Positions 25,641-34,942 of a stretch of DNA of 64,000 nt are shown one piece after another. The DNA is from Chitinimonas sp036961565 (lineage in GTDB: Bacteria; Pseudomonadota; Gammaproteobacteria; Burkholderiales; Chitinimonadaceae): the NCBI RefSeq assembly GCF_036961565.1, contig NZ_JBAMDD010000002.1, positions 248,001-312,000 of the forward strand, in the 5' to 3' direction. Position numbers and translations under genes: made by a program. Within the stretch, counting starts at the first letter, position 1. Each line of letters starts with the position of its first letter. A model generated the notes under the pieces. That model worked only from the letters and a program-made list of their open reading frames with translations. It did no database searches and was not told where the DNA came from.

Positions 25641-26501
25641 TCAGTAACCGGCGGCGGCAACCGCCTTGATCCAGTCTGCCATCGAGCCCAAAGACTCTAC
25701 ATTGGGGCTGATGCTGGGCACCAGGTAATACAGCGTGCCATTGGCTGTACCAATATAGGCTTCCTTGCCAGGGTAGTAACGCAGGTAGTAGCCGGCAGCC
25801 GAAGCCGAGGTCGATTTAACCGTGCCAAGATACTGTGGGTAAGTCGCTTCCAGGTAATCGAACACCCGGTCTGCATCGTAGTTGGCATCGTAGACAGCTG
25901 CCCGGTTCACCATCACCAGGTTGCTGCGGCCCAGATAGCCACTAGGCATACTGGTAATGGGCAGCTCATTGAAAGGGCTGCCTGCGTTGACACGCTGCAG
26001 TTTAGCCATGGCATCAATCACCGCCATGCTGGTGTCTTTCACCTTGCCGAACACGGTGAAGCCACCATTCTGGCTATCCAGGCTAGGATTGTCAGCCAAG
26101 TTGACGAACCATTGTGAAGTGGCGCTATTGGGTTGACCATCCAGCTTGGCCATCGCCACAGTGCCCCGTTTGTTCAAGCGGGCAGTGCTGAACTCATTGA
26201 CCACGGCAGGCTGGGTAGGAATGGCATCCACGGCGTTGGTGCTGTTACGCCAGGCAAAGCCACCACCCTGCACGACAAAACCCGGAACGCTGCGATGCAT
26301 GAAGCTGCTGTTGTAATCGCCCCGCTTCACATAGCCCAGGAAGTTTTCCACCGTCTTGGGCGCCTCGGTGTCATACAACTCGATATCCACCGGGCCCAGC
26401 GAGGTTTCCAGGCGAACAGTCGTCGCCTGGCTGGCCAGCGGGGTTGCCAGCAGCAGCGCCAACGTCAAGGCATAAAGGGATTGGAAGCGGGATAGAAACA
26501 C
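25641..26501 (-). CDS. Secreted cyclophilin-type peptidyl-prolyl isomerase with C-terminal tail domain
   Basis: 286 residues starting at GTG 26501, which gives the signal peptide FLSRFQSLYALTLALLL; the GAGGTG just before serves as ribosome site. The cyclophilin domain (about 24-195) has SSFMHRSVPGFVVQGGGF, the Arg/Phe/Gln active-site region, and FVNLADNPSLD. The last 80 residues form a separate tail (FDYLEATYPQYL, LRYYPGKEAYIG, GTLYYL) of a kind I have seen on unrelated secreted betaproteobacterial proteins. It helps fold periplasmic or exported proteins. Its 5' leader can fold to hide the ribosome site. Confidence 0.88.
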   Translation of the reverse strand: MFLSRFQSLYALTLALLLATPLASQATTVRLETSLGPVDIELYDTEAPKTVENFLGYVKRGDYNSSFMHRSVPGFVVQGGGFAWRNSTNAVDAIPTQPAVVNEFSTARLNKRGTVAMAKLDGQPNSATSQWFVNLADNPSLDSQNGGFTVFGKVKDTSMAVIDAMAKLQRVNAGSPFNELPITSMPSGYLGRSNLVMVNRAAVYDANYDADRVFDYLEATYPQYLGTVKSTSASAAGYYLRYYPGKEAYIGTANGTLYYLVPSISPNVESLGSMADWIKAVAAAGY

Positions 26502-26504
26502 ATG

Positions 26505-26544
26505 CACCTCGTGAAATAAAACCCGACGGCCTTCGGGCGAGGTG
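26505..26544 (-). promoter_or_regulatory. Leader hairpin that can sequester the cyclophilin ribosome site
   Basis: In the transcript CACCTCG (26538-26544) is complementary over 7 bp to CGAGGTG (26505-26511), which contains the ribosome site. Inside lies a second hairpin (CCCGA/TCGGG) followed by UUUU. It could be an attenuator or RNA switch; inference from pairing only. Confidence 0.35.
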
Positions 26545-26689
26545 ACGATTCTAGCGCTGAATCCCGCGCCATCGTCACAGCTCGCATACCCCCGGCTATC
26601 TGTCAGAAAAAAAGTGGGGTAAAAAAGACAGCCCCATCGCCTCGTCCACCGCAATGGGACAACAAGGGCGATGGCACCAGGCAGCGGGT

Positions 26690-28537
26690 TTAAATCGCCC
26701 ACCGCTGGCGGATGCTGGCGGTGATTCCCGCTGCATCCAGGCCACATTCGGCCAGCAGCAAGGCCGGGTCGCCATGGTCTACATAACGGTCTGGCAGGCC
26801 CAGTTGCAGCACGGGTTTAAGCAGACCTTGTGCCGCCATGGCCTCGATCACCGCCGAACCGGCACCGCCCATGATGGCGTTCTCTTCCACCGTCACCAGC
26901 AGATCATGGGTTTCTGCCAGCTGCTTGACCAGTTCCACATCCAGCGGCTTGACCCAGCGCATATTGGCCACGGTAGCGTCCAGCGCCTCGGCTGCCTGCA
27001 AGGCAGGGGTGAGCATGGAGCCAAATGCCAGGATGGCAATACGCTTGCCCTGCCTGCGCACCACACCCTTGCCCACGGGCAGTGCCGTGAAGGCCTGGTT
27101 CACCGCCACGCCCGGCCCGGTACCACGCGGGTACCGCACAGCGCTGGGCTGATCAAGCTGGAAGGCCGTGTACAGCATCTGGCGGCACTCATCCTCATCG
27201 GCCGGGCACAGCACGGCCATATTGGGTATGCAACGCAGATAGGTGATATCAAAACTACCGGCGTGGGTGGGACCGTCTGCCCCCACCAGGCCGGCGCGGT
27301 CTATGGCGAACACCACGGGCAGGTTCTGCAGCGCGACATCATGTATCAGCTGATCGTAGGCGCGTTGCAGGAAGGTGGAATAGATGGCCACCACCGGCTT
27401 TAGCCCTTCGCAGGCGAGGCCAGCGGCAAACGTCACCGCATGCTGCTCGGCGATGCCCACATCGTAATAGCGCGTGGGGAACAACTGCTCGAAGCGCACC
27501 ATGCCCGAACCCTCGCGCATGGCCGGGGTGATCCCCACCAGGCGCGCATCTTGGGCCGCCATATCGCACAGCCAGTCGCCAAATATCTGGGTATAGGAAG
27601 GCTTGCTGGCCGCCTTGGCTGCCATGCCGTCGGCTGGCGTAAAGGGGGTCACGGCATGGTATTTCACCGGATCGCCCTCGGCCAGCTTGTAGCCCTGCCC
27701 CTTCTTGGTAACGATATGCAGGAACTGCGGCCCAGACAGGCTCTTGAGATTCTGCAAGGTCGGTATCAGTGCATCCAGATCGTGGCCGTCTATCGGGCCC
27801 ACATAATGGAAGCCAAATTCCTCAAACAGCGTAGAGGGCGAGAACAGGCCTTTGACATGCTCCTCGCCACGGCGCACCAGCTCGTGCAAAGGTGGCACGT
27901 TCTCCAGCACCTTGCTGCCGGTGGAGCGAAAGCCCTGGTAGAAGCGACCAGACAGCAGCTTGGCCAGATAGGCATTGAACGCGCCCACATTGGGCGAGAT
28001 CGACATTTCGTTGTCGTTCAGCACCACCAGCAGGTCGGTATCCTTGTCGCCGGCGTTGAACAGCGCCTCGAATGCCTGCCCCGCCGTCATGGCGCCATCG
28101 CCTATTACCGCCACGACCTTGCGGCGCTGGCCTTGTATCTTGCTGGCCTCGGCCATGCCATGCGCCGCGCCTATGCTGGTAGAGCTATGGCCCACGCCAA
28201 AGGTGTCGTATTCACTTTCCTCACGCTTGGGAAAGCCCGCCAGGCCGTGGTACTTGCGCATGGTATCCATACGCGACTTGCGGCCGGTCAGCACCTTGTG
28301 CGGATAGGTCTGATGGCCCACATCCCACACCAGCCTGTCGTGCGGTGTCTCAAACACATGGTGCAGGGCAATGGTCAGCTCTATGGTGCCCAGATTGGAA
28401 GCAAAGTGACCACCGGTCTTGCTGATGGAATCCAGCAGGAACTCCCGCAGCTCGCCGGCCAACTGCTTGAGCTGGTCCTGGTCGAAGCCGCGCAGATCGG
28501 CAGGCAGATTGACATTGTCGAGAAGCGGATAAGCCAT
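26690..28537 (-). CDS. dxs: 1-deoxy-D-xylulose-5-phosphate synthase
   Basis: 615 residues, thiamine diphosphate enzyme that condenses pyruvate and glyceraldehyde 3-phosphate in the first step of the MEP isoprenoid pathway. Visible: the ThDP motif GDGAMTAGQAFEALFNAGD...NDNEMSIS, the substrate His in DVGHQTYPHK, VGHSSTSI, and the transketolase-like C-terminal domains with VGIAEQHAVTFAAGLA. I choose the ATG at 28537 because the upstream in-frame start is TTG. Last gene of the xseB-ispA-dxs operon. Confidence 0.96.
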   Translation of the reverse strand: MAYPLLDNVNLPADLRGFDQDQLKQLAGELREFLLDSISKTGGHFASNLGTIELTIALHHVFETPHDRLVWDVGHQTYPHKVLTGRKSRMDTMRKYHGLAGFPKREESEYDTFGVGHSSTSIGAAHGMAEASKIQGQRRKVVAVIGDGAMTAGQAFEALFNAGDKDTDLLVVLNDNEMSISPNVGAFNAYLAKLLSGRFYQGFRSTGSKVLENVPPLHELVRRGEEHVKGLFSPSTLFEEFGFHYVGPIDGHDLDALIPTLQNLKSLSGPQFLHIVTKKGQGYKLAEGDPVKYHAVTPFTPADGMAAKAASKPSYTQIFGDWLCDMAAQDARLVGITPAMREGSGMVRFEQLFPTRYYDVGIAEQHAVTFAAGLACEGLKPVVAIYSTFLQRAYDQLIHDVALQNLPVVFAIDRAGLVGADGPTHAGSFDITYLRCIPNMAVLCPADEDECRQMLYTAFQLDQPSAVRYPRGTGPGVAVNQAFTALPVGKGVVRRQGKRIAILAFGSMLTPALQAAEALDATVANMRWVKPLDVELVKQLAETHDLLVTVEENAIMGGAGSAVIEAMAAQGLLKPVLQLGLPDRYVDHGDPALLLAECGLDAAGITASIRQRWAI

Positions 28538-28601
28538 GACGTTCAACTAGGTAAGGCGGCGGGCACCGGGGTACACATGGGCCGCCTGTAGTGATTCGAA
28601 A

Positions 28602-29501
28602 TCAAAAAGCCCGGTGCACGATAAAGTGCGCCAGTTCGCGCAGCCTGGCTGCGCGCGTGCCAAATTCATCGAGGCAGGCCAAGGCCTCGGTCTCCAGCTC
28701 GGCTGCACGCAGCTTGGCTTCCTTCAGCCCCAGCAGCGAGACATAGGTGGGCTTGTCATGCGCCGCATCCTTGCCCGCCGTCTTGCCCAGGGTCGCCGTA
28801 TCGGCCTCTACATCCAGGATGTCATCCACCACCTGAAAGGCCAGGCCCATCAGCTTGGCGAAGCGATCAAGCTTGTCGCGCTGGGCCGGCGCCAGCGGCT
28901 CGCCACAATAGCTGCCCAGCAATACCGATGCCCGTATCAAGGCGCCGGTCTTGAGTATGTGCATATGCTCCAGCTCGGGCAGGCTCAAGGGTTGCCCCAC
29001 CGAAGCCAAGTCTATGGCCTGGCCGCCAGCCATGCCCGCAGCACCCGATGCATTGGCCAGCAGCTTGACCATGCGCAACTGATCGGCCGGCTCATCCGCC
29101 AAGGCCTGCATGGTCAAGGCCTCAAACGCCGCCGTCTGCAGGGCATCGCCGGCCAGCAAGGCCGTGGCCTCGTCAAACTCCACATGCACGGTGGGCTTGC
29201 CACGGCGCAGGACGTCATCATCCATGCAGGGCATATCGTCATGCACCAGCGAATAGGCGTGGATCATCTCCACCGCGCTGCCGGCATGCTGCAAGCGCTC
29301 GACCGGTGCGTTGACCAGTTCGCCAGCCGCAAACACCAGTAGCGGCCGGACCCGCTTGCCGCCACCCAGCACGGCATAGCGCATGGCCTCGTGCAGCCGC
29401 TGCGGCAGTTGGCTGGCAGGTGGCAGCAAACCACCGAGCGCCAGTTCCATCTGTTGCTGTATGGCAAACGACCATGTCTGGAAATCGTGCTGCGCGCTCA
29501 T
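28602..29501 (-). CDS. ispA: Farnesyl/geranyl diphosphate synthase
   Basis: 299 residues, all-helical prenyl transferase. First aspartate-rich motif DDMPCMDDD and second motif DDILD are present, with GGGKRVRP binding diphosphate. Extends IPP/DMAPP to farnesyl diphosphate. Overlaps xseB by four bases (ATGA), which indicates coupling, and precedes dxs by 64 bp. Confidence 0.95.
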   Translation of the reverse strand: MSAQHDFQTWSFAIQQQMELALGGLLPPASQLPQRLHEAMRYAVLGGGKRVRPLLVFAAGELVNAPVERLQHAGSAVEMIHAYSLVHDDMPCMDDDVLRRGKPTVHVEFDEATALLAGDALQTAAFEALTMQALADEPADQLRMVKLLANASGAAGMAGGQAIDLASVGQPLSLPELEHMHILKTGALIRASVLLGSYCGEPLAPAQRDKLDRFAKLMGLAFQVVDDILDVEADTATLGKTAGKDAAHDKPTYVSLLGLKEAKLRAAELETEALACLDEFGTRAARLRELAHFIVHRAF

Positions 29502-29728
29502 TCTGCCTCCTCCAGGTCCAAAGGCTTGAGGCTATCGCCATCCAGTACCTTGATCTGCTGCTCGGCAGCAGCCAGTTGTTCCTGGCAATAACGTATCAGC
29601 TCACCGCCGCGCTTGTACGACAGCAAGGCTGTCTCCAGCGGGGCGTCGCCACGCTCCATCTCGGCTATCAGGGTTTCCAGTTCGGACATGGCCGCCTCGA
29701 AACTGGCGGGCTTGGTGGGTTTGGCCAT
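29498..29728 (-). CDS. xseB: Exodeoxyribonuclease VII small subunit
   Basis: 76 residues; the family text FEAAMSELETLIAEMERGDAPLETALLSYKRGGELIRYCQ is clear. Binds the XseA large subunit (not in this window). Head of the conserved xseB-ispA-dxs operon. Confidence 0.95.
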   Translation of the reverse strand: MAKPTKPASFEAAMSELETLIAEMERGDAPLETALLSYKRGGELIRYCQEQLAAAEQQIKVLDGDSLKPLDLEEAE

Positions 29729-29795
29729 TACCTATACGCGCTTATGGATGAGTAAACCGCGAGATTTTACCTTGTATGCGCCCAGGCAGCGCACA

Positions 29796-29829
29796 AAGAA
29801 AAAAAGCACGCCGGTGATGACCGACGTGC
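29796..29829 (-). terminator. Intrinsic terminator, minus strand
   Basis: 10-bp stem (GCACG(T)CGGT with one G-T type mismatch) and a run of seven T on the minus strand. It lies 235 bp after the subtilase stop, so it ends either that transcript or a separate short RNA. Confidence 0.8.
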
Positions 29830-30063
29830 CCTAAGTACCCAAGCGTAGGCAAACCGGCCGGGCTAGCCCGGCGGCCTCGCAGGGCAACTCGTAGCGAGCT
29901 GCACTGCGACTACAGGACGCAATGTAGCACAGCCGTTCGGATTTCAAACAATCGTTTGATAGGCTGTTGCGTTGCCGCAAATGGATGTCGCATCCATGTC
30001 GCGCCCGCCCATGGCGGCACTGTCATATCCTAACGGGGTCGCCACTCATGGCCGGCCAATGGC
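29830..30063. other. Gap between subtilase and xseB, possible small RNA
   Basis: No protein gene seen. On the minus strand a weak promoter-like TGTGCTACATT at about 29923-29933 is followed by hairpins CAGCTCG/CGAGTTG and GCCGGGCTAGCCCGGC and the terminator at 29796-29829. That would give a structured RNA of about 125 nt; no known RNA family is recognised. Confidence 0.3.
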
Positions 30064-31794
30064 TCAAGGCACGGGGCAGTTCAACTCGCTGCTACTGTAG
30101 GTACGGCTACCGCCGTCATCGGTCTGCACCTGCACGGTGAACTGCTGCCCCCAGGGTTGGGCACTACGGTTGAATGCCCAGAGCGCGGCACCGTTGTTGT
30201 TGGTGCGGCCGATATAGGTATTGAGCAGCTTGCCCGTCGGGTCATAGGCCTTGTAGGTGATCCCCATATAGCGCAGCACCGTGCGGCGGCTGTCGTCGGT
30301 ATAGGCGTTCACCAGGAACCAGAAGCCGGTCTTGCTGGCATTCAGGCCGCAACGGGCCACATAGCTGGTGGTCACGGTATTCCACTGCCAGCCAGAGACA
30401 TCAAGCCGGCGGGCGCCATCCACCTTGCCCTGCAGGGTGCTCTCTACCGCAGCCGTGCCAAACAGTGCATTGCGGGTCTCCACCACGCCTGCCTGCGGGT
30501 GCAGCACCCGGTACAAGCCTATGGCGCCAGCCACATGGGGTGCCGCCATGGAGGTACCCGATTTCCAGTTGTAGGCACTATCCGAGGCATGCACGGTGGA
30601 ATAGATGCTCGAACCGGGCGCCGCAATATCCACCGAGCTGGCACCATAGTTGGAAGAGGTCGACAGCAGGCCATCCGCCTTCAGATTGGCCACCGAGATG
30701 ATGTTGTCCACCGGCAGGCTGGCCGGCCACATAAAGCGGTCGTCGGTATTGACACCATTGTTGCCGGCAGCCGCCGCCACCATGATGCCGGCCTCCTGCG
30801 CCGCCTGGAAATACTCTATGCCGGCGAGGTTGGGCGTGCTGGTGAGCCCGCCCAGCGAAAGATTGACCGCCACCACATTGATGCCACGATTCTTTTTCAA
30901 ATCAACCACGTAGTTCATAGCCGCCAGCACGGCACTGGTGGGGCAACTGCCACCGCTGCTGCACACCTTGACCGGGATGATTTTCACCCCACCGTCGCCG
31001 CACATGCCAACCGAACCCAAGGCATTGTTGCGCCTTGCCGCAATGGTGCCCGCCACATGGGTGCCGTGGCTGTGGTCGTCTTCGACATTGCTATTGTTGG
31101 CGTAGAAATTCCAGCCCTTCACATCATCCACCAGACCGTTGCCGTCGTCGTCACGCTGGTCCACCACGGCATCGTTCGGATTGAGAAACACTTGGTCACG
31201 TAAGTCCTGATGGGTGGTCCGTACACCGGTATCCAGCACGGCCACATAGGCTGGCGCGGCCGACTTGCACACATAGCCCTTGGCCCACATCTCGGCCGCG
31301 CCCGTACCAAAGGGGCTGGCTGGTGACGTATTGCGCCCCTGTACCCCCCATACCTTGGCAAAGTCCGGGTCATTGGCAGGCTCTGCCTGCAGCTTCAGTA
31401 TCCAGTCCGGCACGATATAGTCGACGGCGCTGTCATCCTCTGCGATACGCGACATCACCGATGCCACCGACCAGCGGCGCCCAAGCTTGACCACGTAGAA
31501 CTCACCCGCAGCCATCACCTGCTTGCCCTGACCACCCAGGCGCCGGGCACCGTTACCAAATGAGCGGATCACCCGTTCCCGCTCCGCCGCACTGGCGCCG
31601 GGGCGGAACTTGACCAGCACCTGAGTCTCATCAAACCGGCCAGCTCCCTCCAGTGCCTGTACCTCACTGATGGCCATCTGGCGGGCCAGCGCCTTGTTCT
31701 CCGGCACCGTATCGGCCGCTAGCGCGCCGGTTTGGGTGGCAGCCAGCAGGCCGGCCACACAGGCATGTATTAAAGATTTCTTGAAAAGCATCAT
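30064..31794 (-). CDS. Secreted S8 family serine peptidase (subtilase)
   Basis: 576 residues from the double ATG at 31794/31791 (AAGGA seven bases upstream). Signal peptide to about residue 27, an inhibitor-type propeptide (about 50-135, ending DYIVPDWILKLQ), and a subtilisin domain with D188 (VAVLDTG), H243 (HSHGTHVAG) and S415 (SGTSMAAPH). A Cys-containing insert (CSSGGSCPTSA) may make a disulfide. The C-terminal 110 residues form a beta-rich extra domain of unknown role. Extracellular protease. The longer upstream frame is not credible. Confidence 0.93.
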   Translation of the reverse strand: MMLFKKSLIHACVAGLLAATQTGALAADTVPENKALARQMAISEVQALEGAGRFDETQVLVKFRPGASAAERERVIRSFGNGARRLGGQGKQVMAAGEFYVVKLGRRWSVASVMSRIAEDDSAVDYIVPDWILKLQAEPANDPDFAKVWGVQGRNTSPASPFGTGAAEMWAKGYVCKSAAPAYVAVLDTGVRTTHQDLRDQVFLNPNDAVVDQRDDDGNGLVDDVKGWNFYANNSNVEDDHSHGTHVAGTIAARRNNALGSVGMCGDGGVKIIPVKVCSSGGSCPTSAVLAAMNYVVDLKKNRGINVVAVNLSLGGLTSTPNLAGIEYFQAAQEAGIMVAAAAGNNGVNTDDRFMWPASLPVDNIISVANLKADGLLSTSSNYGASSVDIAAPGSSIYSTVHASDSAYNWKSGTSMAAPHVAGAIGLYRVLHPQAGVVETRNALFGTAAVESTLQGKVDGARRLDVSGWQWNTVTTSYVARCGLNASKTGFWFLVNAYTDDSRRTVLRYMGITYKAYDPTGKLLNTYIGRTNNNGAALWAFNRSAQPWGQQFTVQVQTDDGGSRTYSSSELNCPVP

Positions 31795-32078
31795 GACGAA
31801 TTCCTTGTTGTGCCGGCCAGCGGCACCCGGTTGAAGAGATAACGCGCCCAATCTGCCCTTCGTCCCGGCGAATCCGGAACGCACGATGGCATCGGCAAGC
31901 CCGTGGCACGAGCAATGACGAAGGCATAATCTAGAATCCGGAAAGGTACTCGTCTACTCGCATTCGCCAGAGCGAAAAACAAGACATAAAACTATTTAAT
32001 ATCAATTAGATACATGAAAATACGGATTACCTGAACCCGCTAACGACGTGGCTTGCTCAGGTTTGTCGCCGCATTGCG

Positions 32079-32975
32079 CTACGGAACTGCCGGAGGAGAG
32101 GACTGCTTCGGATTCCGCTGGCCCAGCCACAGCCTGGGCGACAGACCGGTTTGCGCCTTGAAGGCGCGCGACAGGGCCGCCTCGCTGCCATAGCCGGTAT
32201 CGCCCGCTATTAGTTTGAGCGGGCTCCCCTGCAGCAGCAGTTTCTGGGCTAGCGCCATGCGCCAGCGCTGCAGGTAAATGCCCGGTGTGCAGCCCACCAC
32301 CTCGCGGAAAGTATGGGCAAACACACTGCGCGACATACCCGCCTGTACCGCCAACGCCTCCAGCGACCAATCGCCAGCCGCCTGTTCGTGCATGGCCACC
32401 AAGGCGTGCCGCAGGCGTGGATGCGCCATGCCCGCCAGCATGCCCGCTTGCGTCTGCCCGTGCTCCATCAGATGCCTGAGCACCTGGATCAACAGCACTT
32501 CAAACAATCTGTCCAGCACCGTCTGCCGGCCACAGTGTTGCCTGGCGGCTTCGTTGAACAACAGATCCAGTATGCCTTCAGCCCCCTCAAGCTCGGCCAG
32601 CGGCAGGCAGGAAAACGCCGGCAGCGCGGCCACGATGGGATTGGCCGCACCACCATCAAAGTGCAGCCGGGCGCAGGCCGTGTCTATGCCTTGATCGCCA
32701 TCGCTGATGAAACGGTGCGCCATAGGGAGCGGGTAAAACAGCAAGCTGGGTTCGCTTACCTGCACGGTAGCCCCCTGGGCGTGGCTGACCACCAGGCGTC
32801 CGCGCCGGATCAGGTGCAGATAGCCAACGGCCTGCTCATCTGCAAGATCGTGGATACCGCACAGCACCCCGGTATGAAATACCTTGGCCGTCACCGCAAA
32901 GTGGGTCAGCAAGGCGGCGAGTCTATCTGCCACAGCAATACTCCTGATCAAATTACTGATACTTTGCGTGATCAT
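32079..32975 (-). CDS. AraC family transcriptional regulator (cupin type)
   Basis: 298 residues: an N-terminal AraC_binding_6-like cupin domain (about 20-190) and two helix-turn-helix motifs at the C-terminus (WSLEALAVQAGMSRSVFAHTF and LKLIAGDTGYGSEAALSRAFK). It is divergent to the haloperoxidase-like gene with an 80-bp shared promoter region and is the likely activator of that gene, as is common for this AraC/hydrolase pairing. Confidence 0.9.
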   Translation of the reverse strand: MITQSISNLIRSIAVADRLAALLTHFAVTAKVFHTGVLCGIHDLADEQAVGYLHLIRRGRLVVSHAQGATVQVSEPSLLFYPLPMAHRFISDGDQGIDTACARLHFDGGAANPIVAALPAFSCLPLAELEGAEGILDLLFNEAARQHCGRQTVLDRLFEVLLIQVLRHLMEHGQTQAGMLAGMAHPRLRHALVAMHEQAAGDWSLEALAVQAGMSRSVFAHTFREVVGCTPGIYLQRWRMALAQKLLLQGSPLKLIAGDTGYGSEAALSRAFKAQTGLSPRLWLGQRNPKQSSPPAVP

Positions 32976-33055
32976 TCATATTGTCGCAAGCAGTACAGTT
33001 CCTCCTGCCAACAGGCAATGCCTTACACGACATCAACCATGCGAAGAGGAACACC

Positions 33056-34000
33056 ATGAACCTGCTACACCGCACCCTCGCCGTGTCCCTGCTTGCCACC
33101 ACTTTCTCTGTGCAGGCCGCCACTCCCATAGACACGGGTACCAAACAAGCAAGCCGCCTGGAACAGACCTCCAGCTACATCGTCACCCAAGATGGTGTTC
33201 GCCTCTACTACAAGGACTGGGGTCCGAAAAACGGTCAGGTCGTGACCTTCAGCCACGGCTGGCCACTCAGCTCGGATAGCTGGGAATCGCAAATGCTGTT
33301 CCTGGCATCGCAAGGCTATCGGGTAGTGGCCCATGATCGCCGGGGCCATGGCCGATCCAGCCAACCGTGGGACGGCAATGACATGGACCACTATGCCGAT
33401 GACCTGGCCAGCGTAATCGATACGCTCAAGCTCAAGGATGTCACCCTGGTAGGCTTCTCAACCGGCGGGGGCGAGGTGGCACGCTATATTGGCCGTCACG
33501 GCACCAGCCGGGTCAAGAAGGCCGTGCTGGTCAGCGCGGTAACGCCCCTGATGCTCAAGACCGAGAGCAATCCTGGCGGCTTGCCGCTTGCGGTGTTCGA
33601 CGGCATACGCAAGGCGTCGCTGCAGAATCGCTCGCAGCTGTATCTCGATATCGCCTCCGGCCCCTTCTATGGCTACAACCGCCCGAACGCCCAACCCTCG
33701 CAGGGCCTGATCCAATCATTCTGGGTACAAGGCATGCAAGGTGGCCACAAGAACACCTATGACTCGATCGCCGCCTTCTCGGCCACCGACTTCCGTCCAG
33801 ACCTGAAGCGATTCGATATCCCCACCCTGGTCATCCACGGCGATGACGACCAGATCGTCCCCATCGACGCGGCAGGCAAGGCCGCTGCCAGCCAGATCAA
33901 GGGGGCCAAGCTGATCGTCTACCCAGGCGCGCCCCATGGCCTGACCGATACCCATAAGGACAGGCTCAATCAGGATCTGCTGGACTTCATCAAGCAGTAA
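33056..34000 (+). CDS. Exported alpha/beta hydrolase of the non-haem chloroperoxidase type
   Basis: 314 residues. A signal peptide (cleavage near VQA-A) is followed by a hydrolase domain with HGWPLSSDSW, nucleophile GFSTGGGEVARY, acid in VIHGDDDQIVP and His in GAPHGLT. The sequence is closest to cofactor-free haloperoxidases/perhydrolases, which mostly act as esterases. Periplasmic location is unusual for the group but the signal is clear. Start at 33056 with GAGGA. Its end overlaps the convergent TetR gene by 11 bp. Confidence 0.88.
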   Translation: MNLLHRTLAVSLLATTFSVQAATPIDTGTKQASRLEQTSSYIVTQDGVRLYYKDWGPKNGQVVTFSHGWPLSSDSWESQMLFLASQGYRVVAHDRRGHGRSSQPWDGNDMDHYADDLASVIDTLKLKDVTLVGFSTGGGEVARYIGRHGTSRVKKAVLVSAVTPLMLKTESNPGGLPLAVFDGIRKASLQNRSQLYLDIASGPFYGYNRPNAQPSQGLIQSFWVQGMQGGHKNTYDSIAAFSATDFRPDLKRFDIPTLVIHGDDDQIVPIDAAGKAAASQIKGAKLIVYPGAPHGLTDTHKDRLNQDLLDFIKQ

Positions 34001-34637
34001 GGGCTTGCTGCCGACCCCGCGCACGCGCGGTCGGCAGGCCCAGGCCCTCGCGCGTCAGGTTCTGCACGGTTTTGATCAGGGCCAGCTTGAGCCCTGGCCG
34101 CTGCAGCATGCCCTCATCGTGCAGCAGGGTGGCGTCCACCGTATGCAACAGGGAACGAATCAATATGGCCAGTACCGCCCTGGGCAAAGGCAGAGTGGGA
34201 AGGATGCCATGCAGTTGCTCAATGATGTACTGGTCAAATGCAAAGCTCAGCTGGCGCGCGTGCAATGCCCTGACCAGCTCACGCCGCGCACCTATCTTGC
34301 CGCCAAACGCGCCCAGCAGCACCCTGACCAGCACATCAGCACGTTGGCCATCGCCATAGCGGGCGCTGGCAGGCAGTTGGGCGAAGCCAGCGCGGATGGC
34401 ATCGCAGCAACGGCCAATCTCGTCCTGCACCAACGCCACCAGCACAGCATCCTTGTCCGGAAAGTACTGGTAAAGCGTGCCTATGCTGATACCCGCCACT
34501 GCCGCAATACGATTGGTATTGAGCGCCGCCTGGCCCTCTTGCTCCAGTATGCGCAAGGTCGCCTCGAATATAAGTGCCACCTTCATCTGCGCGCGAGCCT
34601 GGCTGGGCTGGCGGCGTATCTCCGGTTGTTCTTTCAT
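33990..34637 (-). CDS. TetR family transcriptional regulator
   Basis: 215 residues from the ATG at 34637. N-terminal helix-turn-helix with TNRIAAVAGISIGTLYQYFPDKDAVLVALV, the standard TetR pattern, then a ligand domain without recognisable specificity. Target unknown; the divergent GNAT gene 305 bp away is a candidate, though a small mobile-type repeat lies between them. Confidence 0.88.
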   Translation of the reverse strand: MKEQPEIRRQPSQARAQMKVALIFEATLRILEQEGQAALNTNRIAAVAGISIGTLYQYFPDKDAVLVALVQDEIGRCCDAIRAGFAQLPASARYGDGQRADVLVRVLLGAFGGKIGARRELVRALHARQLSFAFDQYIIEQLHGILPTLPLPRAVLAILIRSLLHTVDATLLHDEGMLQRPGLKLALIKTVQNLTREGLGLPTARARGRQQALTA

Positions 34638-34681
34638 CAGTAGGCACGCCTTTGTGGCAATCTTATTCAGCACCCGGCACC

Positions 34682-34781
34682 GCTAACAAAACCCTACTGA
34701 CGTTGTTGCGCAAGCTTGCCGTACCCAGGTACTGTCTGCGCATACACGCCTAGCCAGACCGCTTTGCCGGGTTTTGTTAGC
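34682..34781. repeat. 100-bp MITE-like element with 13-bp perfect terminal inverted repeats
   Basis: Starts GCTAACAAAACCC and ends GGGTTTTGTTAGC, an exact inverted match. Internal palindromes (GTACCCAGGTAC) are present. It fills most of the 305-bp gap between the TetR and GNAT genes. One related solo end (GGGCTTTGTTAGC) is at 22270-22282. Confidence 0.65.
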
Positions 34782-34942
34782 AGCGCGAAAGCGCTCGGGC
34801 AGAATATGCCCGCCGTATGGGTGTGACCGCGAACCGCACCGCTCTTAGGCGGCACACGAAAAATTCCATCAGCATTATTTCAGCAGCCATGCCTGCTGTC
34901 GAATTTCCCTACCCATTACCGTACCAGGCCACCACACCTAGC

